A stretch of DNA of 64,000 bases from assembly GCF_025137375.1 (NCBI RefSeq), contig NZ_CP073720.1, positions 2,938,501 to 3,002,500 on the forward strand, in the 5' to 3' direction. Below, piece by piece: positions 60,527 through 64,000 of the stretch. Position 1 is the first letter of the stretch. Each line of letters opens with the position of its first letter. This DNA is from Dactylosporangium fulvum (GTDB lineage Bacteria; Actinomycetota; Actinomycetes; Mycobacteriales; Micromonosporaceae). Below the pieces are notes generated by a model. It was not told the origin of the DNA. It searched no databases and worked only from the letters and a program-made list of their open reading frames with translations. Made by a program: the position numbers and the translations under genes.

Positions 60527-62368
60527 ATGATGAGCCCACAGCAGTACGAGGTCGTGGTGCGCCACGACGTCCGGGTGCCCACGGCGACGCCCGGGGTGAC
60601 GCTGTCCGCGGACCTGTTCCTGCCCCGGGCCGGCGGACCCACCCCGGTGGTGGTGTGCCTCCTGCCGTACCGGAAGGACGCACTCGGCGGCGTCGGGGTC
60701 CGCGCCGCGATGCACGAGTTCGCCGCCGCCGGCATCGCCTGCGTGCTCGCCGACCCGCTCGGGCTCGGCTCGTCCGACGGTGTCGCCCGGCCGCCGTTCG
60801 ACCCTGCCGAGGCCGACGACGGCGCCGACCTCGTCCGCTGGGCCGCCGGGCAGCCCTGGTCCACCGGCGCGGTCGGCATGTGGGGGTATTCCTACGGCGC
60901 CCTCCTCGCACTGCGGACGGCGAGCCGCCGCCCGCCCGGGCTGCGAGCGGTGGTGTCCGTGCTGGGCATGCTCGACCCGGAGCGGGACTTCGTGCATCCG
61001 GGCGGGGCTCCCGGCTGTTTCACGGCCCTCGCGAGTTGGGGCCTGACCACACTGCACAACCTGGTGCTGCCGCCGCTCGGGGACTTCCACGCCGCGGACG
61101 AGCAGCGGCGCTGGCGGCGGCGGGTCGCGACCGCCGAGCCGTATCTCACCGACCTGTACCGTCACCCGGCCGGCGACCCGCGGTGGCGTGACCGGGTGGT
61201 CGACGCCACCGCGATCACCGTGCCGGTGCTGTGCGTGGCGGGATGGCGCGACATGTTCTGCGACGGGTCGCTGCGCACCTTCGAGCGGCTCGGCGGCGCA
61301 CGGAAGCTCCTGGTCGGCCCGTGGTCGCACACGATCCCGGACGAGGCCGTCCCGGTGGCGGTGCGCTGGTGGCGGCGGTGGCTGGCCGGCGAGGCGAACG
61401 GCGTGGACACCGAACCGCCGGTGACGCTCCACGTCCCCGGCACCGACCTTCCCGGTGCCGGCTGGCGCGACTTCGACACCTGGCCGCCGGAAGGCGTGCC
61501 GCAGGAGGTCATGCCGGTCGCGGCCGGGGCCGGGGCGGCCGCCGCGCCGGACGCGACCGTGGGCGTCCTCAGCGGCACGTGGGGCATCCCGGCCGGCGAT
61601 GCCGGACGCGTCCTCGACCAGCACGACGACGACACCCGTGCGGTCACCGTCACGGGAGAGCCGGTCCGTGAACCGCTGCTCCTGCTCGGCCGGCCGGTGG
61701 TCACGCTCGACCTGACCTGGTCGGCGGTGCGGCGGGTCGTGGTCAAGCTGACCGACGTGGACCCCGCCGGCCGGTCGGTCCTGATCACCGGCGGAATTCT
61801 GGCCGACGTGCCGGCCGACCGGTCGGCGCTGCGGGTCACGCTGGACCCCGCCTGCCACGAGCTGCCGCCCGGTCACGCGCTGCGCGTCGTGGTGAGCGAG
61901 AGCACATTCCCGCGGCTCTGGCCGGCACGCGACGGCGGGACGCTGCGGGTCGGCCGCGTCGGCCTCACGGTGCCGGTGGCGCCCGCCGGTGCCGGCAAGC
62001 CGGTGTCGGTGCCGGCCCCGGCGCGTCCCGGCGCCGGGACGCCGTGGCTGGCGCACCGCCCGCTGTGGGAGATCACCCGCGAGCCGGCACGGGACCGGGT
62101 GACCGTGATGCTGGGCGACGAGACCAGCGCGGTCCTGCCGAGCGGCGGTGTGCGGGTGGACGCCGCCAACCGCGTCTCGGCCGGCACGGACCGGGAGGCG
62201 TCAGCCGTGACGCGGGTCGAGGGCACGGCCGACACGACCGCCGTGCTGTCCACCGGCGAGCGGGTCCGCACGACCGTCCGGCTGCGGCTGACCCCGGAGG
62301 CCGGCAGCGCCGACGCCCGGGTCACCGTCGACGGGGCGGAGGTCCTGCGCCACCGGTGGGATTTCTGA
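60527..62368 (+). CDS. CocE/NonD-family serine hydrolase, second copy
   Basis: The product is 613 residues, starting 5 bp after the LacI stop. The nucleophile Ser (about 122) lies in the canonical GYSYG, with PYRKDA, GWRDMF (Asp) and GPWSHTIP (His) as in the copy at 52013-54025. The C-terminal PepX_C beta domain ends in VRTTVRLRLTPEAG...RWDF. The two paralogs flank the transporter, which suggests sequential or alternative hydrolysis of acyl or ester groups. The 3' end overlaps the convergent MFS gene by 168 bp. Confidence 0.9.
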   Translation: MMSPQQYEVVVRHDVRVPTATPGVTLSADLFLPRAGGPTPVVVCLLPYRKDALGGVGVRAAMHEFAAAGIACVLADPLGLGSSDGVARPPFDPAEADDGADLVRWAAGQPWSTGAVGMWGYSYGALLALRTASRRPPGLRAVVSVLGMLDPERDFVHPGGAPGCFTALASWGLTTLHNLVLPPLGDFHAADEQRRWRRRVATAEPYLTDLYRHPAGDPRWRDRVVDATAITVPVLCVAGWRDMFCDGSLRTFERLGGARKLLVGPWSHTIPDEAVPVAVRWWRRWLAGEANGVDTEPPVTLHVPGTDLPGAGWRDFDTWPPEGVPQEVMPVAAGAGAAAAPDATVGVLSGTWGIPAGDAGRVLDQHDDDTRAVTVTGEPVREPLLLLGRPVVTLDLTWSAVRRVVVKLTDVDPAGRSVLITGGILADVPADRSALRVTLDPACHELPPGHALRVVVSESTFPRLWPARDGGTLRVGRVGLTVPVAPAGAGKPVSVPAPARPGAGTPWLAHRPLWEITREPARDRVTVMLGDETSAVLPSGGVRVDAANRVSAGTDREASAVTRVEGTADTTAVLSTGERVRTTVRLRLTPEAGSADARVTVDGAEVLRHRWDF

Positions 62369-63625
62369 CCGGGCCGCCGGATCCCGGATCCGGGCGCAGA
62401 GCACCGCCGCGGCGACCGCCGCCAGCGCGGCCCCGGTGAAGAACACCCGGTACCCCGGGATCGTCCCGGCGCCGGCGGGCGCGGCCCCGGCCGTCGCGAC
62501 CGCGAGCGCGGCCAGCACGGCAAGACCCGCCCCGCCGCCGAGCTGGCCCGCCGTCTGATAGCCGGCGGTGGCCAGCCCGGCCCGTCGCGGCACCGCCGTG
62601 GCCGCCAGCGTCACCGGCACCGACTGCGCGCCGAAGCCGAACGCCAGCACGCCGAGGGCCGCGACCGGCCACACCGCGGGTGCCTGCGCGGTCATCGGGA
62701 CCAGGGCCAGGATGCCCCCGGCCGTGACCGTCGAGCCGGCCACGGCGAGGCGCCACGGCGCGACCCGCCGCAGCAGCGGTGGCGCCGCCGCCGAGCCGGC
62801 CACGATCCCCAGGCTCAGCGGCAGCAGCAACAGGCCGGCGGTGACCGCGTCGAAGCGGAGCACCTCCTGCAGCCACAGGGTGCTCGCGTAGCTCACTCCC
62901 ACCAGCGCCCCGCAGGAGAGCGCCGTCGCCGCACACGCGGCCGCGACCCGCCGGGCCGGGAACGGGGACCGGTCCGGTGCCCCGGCGCCGGGCGCCGGCC
63001 CGGTGCCGGACCGCAGGAGCCGTACCGCGGCGAGCGCGGTCGCCGCGCACACCAGCGCGGGGAGCCAGAACAGCGAGGTCCAGCCGAGCAGCGCGGTGCC
63101 GAGCCCGCCGAGCACCGGGCCGATGGCCACGGCGGCGGCGCCGGCCGCACCCCACACCGCCAGCACCCGGGCCCGCTCGGCCGCGGACCGGGTCGCCGCC
63201 GTCGCCACCGCGAGTGCGGCCGGGCTGAACAGCGCCCCGCCGGCGCCCTGCACCGCCCGCCCGGCGAACAGGGCGCCGGCGTCCCCGGCGAGCCCGCACA
63301 GCACACAACCCGCGGTGAACAGCGCCATGCCGGCGACGAACGGCACCCTGGGCCCGGCCCGGTCCGCGACGAGCCCGCCGAGGAACAGGCAGCCGCCGAA
63401 CACGAGGGTGTAGCTGTCGACGACCCAGGGCAGCTGCGCCGGGTCGATCCGCAGGTCGTGCCGCATCACCGGCAGCGCCACGTTGACGATCGTCGCGTCG
63501 GTGAGCACGACGAAGTTCGCCACACACGCCATGAACACGGTGGCCCGCCGCCGTCCGGCCGTCAGCGCCGTCAGCGCCGTCAGCTCCGCCGGTGCCGCCG
63601 GTGCGGTCCGGGCCGGTGTCGTCAC
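62201..63625 (-). CDS. MFS drug exporter (DHA2-like, EmrB/QacA)
   Basis: The product is about 474 residues from the GTG at 63625, overlapping the upstream stop (GTGA); GTG 63628 is one codon earlier. It has a typical motif-C-like region (VFMACVANFVVLTDATIVNVALPVMRHDL) and motif A (GGLVADRAGPRVPFVAGM) and about 13-14 TM helices. The N-terminus includes a 9-bp repeat-encoded LTALTALTA. After the last helix (CARIRDPAARSEIPP) there are ~55 residues of antisense read-through into the CocE gene, probably a lost original stop. It is downstream of a condensation-domain gene, suggesting export of a peptide product. Confidence 0.85.
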   Translation of the reverse strand: MTTPARTAPAAPAELTALTALTAGRRRATVFMACVANFVVLTDATIVNVALPVMRHDLRIDPAQLPWVVDSYTLVFGGCLFLGGLVADRAGPRVPFVAGMALFTAGCVLCGLAGDAGALFAGRAVQGAGGALFSPAALAVATAATRSAAERARVLAVWGAAGAAAVAIGPVLGGLGTALLGWTSLFWLPALVCAATALAAVRLLRSGTGPAPGAGAPDRSPFPARRVAAACAATALSCGALVGVSYASTLWLQEVLRFDAVTAGLLLLPLSLGIVAGSAAAPPLLRRVAPWRLAVAGSTVTAGGILALVPMTAQAPAVWPVAALGVLAFGFGAQSVPVTLAATAVPRRAGLATAGYQTAGQLGGGAGLAVLAALAVATAGAAPAGAGTIPGYRVFFTGAALAAVAAAVLCARIRDPAARSEIPPVAQDLRPVDGDPGVGAAGLRGQPQPDGRADPLAGGQHGGRVGRALDPRHG

Positions 63626-64000
63626 CACCGGCCCGCCAGCGCCGCCGCGGCGACCTCGGCGAGGGCGCCGGTGAACTCGTCCGCGACCGCCGCCAGCCGG
63701 TCGTGCGGGTACAGCCCGTCGTGCCCGCACACCTCGCCGCCGAGCGCGCCGTCGGGACCGAGTCGCAGGTTGTACGACAGCGGCAGCACCTCCGGGTGGT
63801 CCTCGGTGTGGCGCGGCGACAGGCGCAGCGGATCGACCGGCCGGGCGGCGATCCGGACCGTCCGGCCACCCGGCGCGGCGAGCGTCGCGGCGAGCGGCGC
63901 GGCCGCCGGCAGGTAGTTGTACCGGGTGTCGAAGAGCCGCTGCCGGCGCACGGTCAGGTCGTCGGGGACCACCTGGCGGATCCGGCCGAGCGGGAGCTGG
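63622..64000 (-). CDS. Condensation-domain (NRPS-type) protein, C-terminal end (5' part outside window)
   Basis: About 125 residues are visible; the frame is open to the right edge. PLGRIRQVV...RQRLFDTRYNYLP and the late PLSYNLRLGPDGALGGEVCGHDGLYP followed by an amphipathic helix (RLAAVADEFTGALAEVA) match the C-terminal lobe of condensation/epimerisation domains of nonribosomal peptide synthetases. No PCP or TE domain follows, so this is either a stand-alone or terminal C domain. Its overlap with an MFS exporter suggests a biosynthetic cluster begins here. No catalytic HHxxxDG is in the visible part. Confidence 0.65.
   Translation of the reverse strand, partial: QLPLGRIRQVVPDDLTVRRQRLFDTRYNYLPAAAPLAATLAAPGGRTVRIAARPVDPLRLSPRHTEDHPEVLPLSYNLRLGPDGALGGEVCGHDGLYPHDRLAAVADEFTGALAEVAAAALAGRW

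Overview
This is a chromosomal window from a high-GC actinomycete. The evidence is very GC-rich coding sequence with frequent GTG starts and four-base ATGA/GTGA gene overlaps, several probably leaderless starts, an F420 (deazaflavin)-type nitroreductase, a HelD/HelR-family RNA polymerase remodelling ATPase, a short archaeal-style prolyl-tRNA synthetase lacking an insertion domain, and many NtaA/luciferase-like and Dpp-type transport genes. It resembles soil filamentous actinomycetes (Micromonosporales or Pseudonocardiales-like), but species cannot be assigned from this sequence alone. No tRNA, rRNA, CRISPR array, insertion sequence or prophage was seen.

Layout. 1-9.4 kb is housekeeping: the end of an FAD/Fe-S oxidoreductase, an orphan sensor kinase, a cell-wall NlpC/P60 hydrolase under a c-di-AMP riboswitch, a flavin monooxygenase with an OsmC protein, and the metX-metY-CoA-binding-protein set for methionine/sulfur assimilation. 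10-21.3 kb is an uptake/oxidation locus (SDR, two luciferase-like monooxygenases, GntR regulator, Dpp-type ABC transporter, DUF1684 protein, TPR protein). 21.4-24.5 kb has small genes and a divergent TetR/MFS drug-efflux pair with tandem operators. 24.6-29.0 kb is a rifamycin-response locus: a 19-bp rifamycin-associated element (RAE), a possible glycosyltransferase relic, an MFS exporter and helR. 29-36.7 kb is mixed: a degenerate M48-like protein, proS, an MFS exporter, small membrane proteins and a membrane phosphodiesterase-like protein.

36.8-48.3 kb is the most original block. A large secreted PIG-L deacetylase with a carbohydrate-binding tail is divergent from a ROK repressor. The repressor is followed by a Fe3+/polyamine-type ABC transporter, a creatininase-family amidohydrolase, an argininosuccinate-lyase-like enzyme and a ROK sugar kinase. 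Two near-identical operator-like repeats lie in the divergent region. Together they look like a dedicated pathway for an extracellular acetylated or amide-linked, sugar-containing nitrogen compound.

48.4-52 kb holds a receiver/histidine-kinase pair and an AraC regulator. 52-62.4 kb is a second catabolic locus: a CocE-type esterase with the AraC gene, divergent from a Dpp-type ABC system (with a permease-ATPase fusion), a LacI regulator and a second CocE esterase. The right edge has an MFS exporter behind the C-terminal end of what looks like an NRPS condensation-domain protein, running out of the window.
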